A stretch of 64,000 nt of DNA, taken from assembly GCA_022494885.1 (NCBI GenBank), contig JAGVSM010004908.1, positions 186,001 to 250,000 on the forward strand, written 5' to 3'. The position numbers and the translations under genes are program-made. This document shows positions 63,896 to 64,000 of the stretch, piece by piece (the stretch's first letter is position 1; every line of letters starts with the position of its first letter). The DNA comes from Micrasema longulum. Its lineage: Eukaryota > Arthropoda > Insecta > Trichoptera > Brachycentridae. The notes under the pieces were generated by a model. The model was not told where the DNA came from. It did not search any database and saw nothing but the letters and a program-made list of their open reading frames with translations.

Positions 63896-64000
63896 ATTCA
63901 TTACCGCCGCTGAATTCTTATGCTTAAAAATCTCATTACAAGCTTTAAAAATATTAATTTTAATGAACGCCTTTTTTACGTTGTTTACTAAAGTTTCAAA
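63896..64000. other. Window end, nothing seen
   Basis: AT-rich sequence with no recognisable feature. Confidence 0.4.

Noticed and set aside
1..64000. LTR retrotransposon or endogenous virus
   Set aside because: No long direct terminal repeats, primer-binding site, protease, integrase or envelope-like coding was recognised. The CxxC ORF at 34.2 kb alone is not enough to claim a viral origin.

Overview
This window looks like AT-rich nuclear DNA from an arthropod, most probably an insect. It has no operons, ribosome binding sites or dense coding. Its recognisable content is insect-style mobile-element wreckage: jockey-, R1/I-, RTE- and CR1/L2-like LINE 3' ends, a mariner transposase relic, a hAT dimerisation domain, tRNA-derived SINEs and several short terminal-inverted-repeat (TIR) elements. 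No intact conserved host gene, rRNA gene or functional tRNA gene was recognised. The window could be intergenic or could lie inside a very long intron. Family assignments come from remembered family motifs and could not be searched; copy-to-copy comparisons were made by eye within the window.

Layout. 1-10 kb: one end of a 384-bp repeat element, then RTE and LINE 3' ends, and many SINE-A/SINE-B pieces. 10-15 kb: a decayed jockey-like 3' end at 13.1-14.0 kb and one half of an inverted dispersed repeat whose partner is at 39 kb. 15-24 kb: an unrecognised stop-free stretch (15.8 kb), SINE-C and SINE-D, a relic of an uncharacterised arthropod repeat protein (18.1 kb), a 955-bp TIR element flanked by TA (18.4-19.4 kb), a mariner relic directly followed by a LINE 3' end (20.1-21.4 kb), and a minus-strand LINE (23.2-23.8 kb). 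24-35 kb: a ~410-bp MITE, an RTE tail, a 621-bp TIR element, a ~813-bp TIR element carrying a SINE, a cluster of LINE 3' ends, and a small ORF with two CxxC pairs (34.2-34.5 kb). 35-48 kb: nested elements, with a 384-bp-family element inserted in a MITE with a perfect 12-bp target duplication, a perfect 170-bp tandem duplication, and more repeats. 48-64 kb: a mostly collinear but internally deleted jockey-like LINE with ORF1 and RT remains, a hAT relic, one exon-like stretch at 56.4 kb, a ~96-bp minisatellite, and further LINE and SINE copies.

The most unusual item is the 384-bp family. Two loci show the same 384-bp period. Copies are scattered over the whole window, often with inverted junctions. 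One terminus starts near AACAAATTACAACAG and the other near CAATATTTGAGTTTG. One copy is cleanly bounded by a 12-bp direct repeat inside another transposon. The genes do not form a pathway; the coding remnants are independent transposon fragments. Two small stretches (56.32-56.47 kb and 15.77-15.97 kb) and one ORF (34.2-34.5 kb) are the only places where non-transposon protein coding is plausible.
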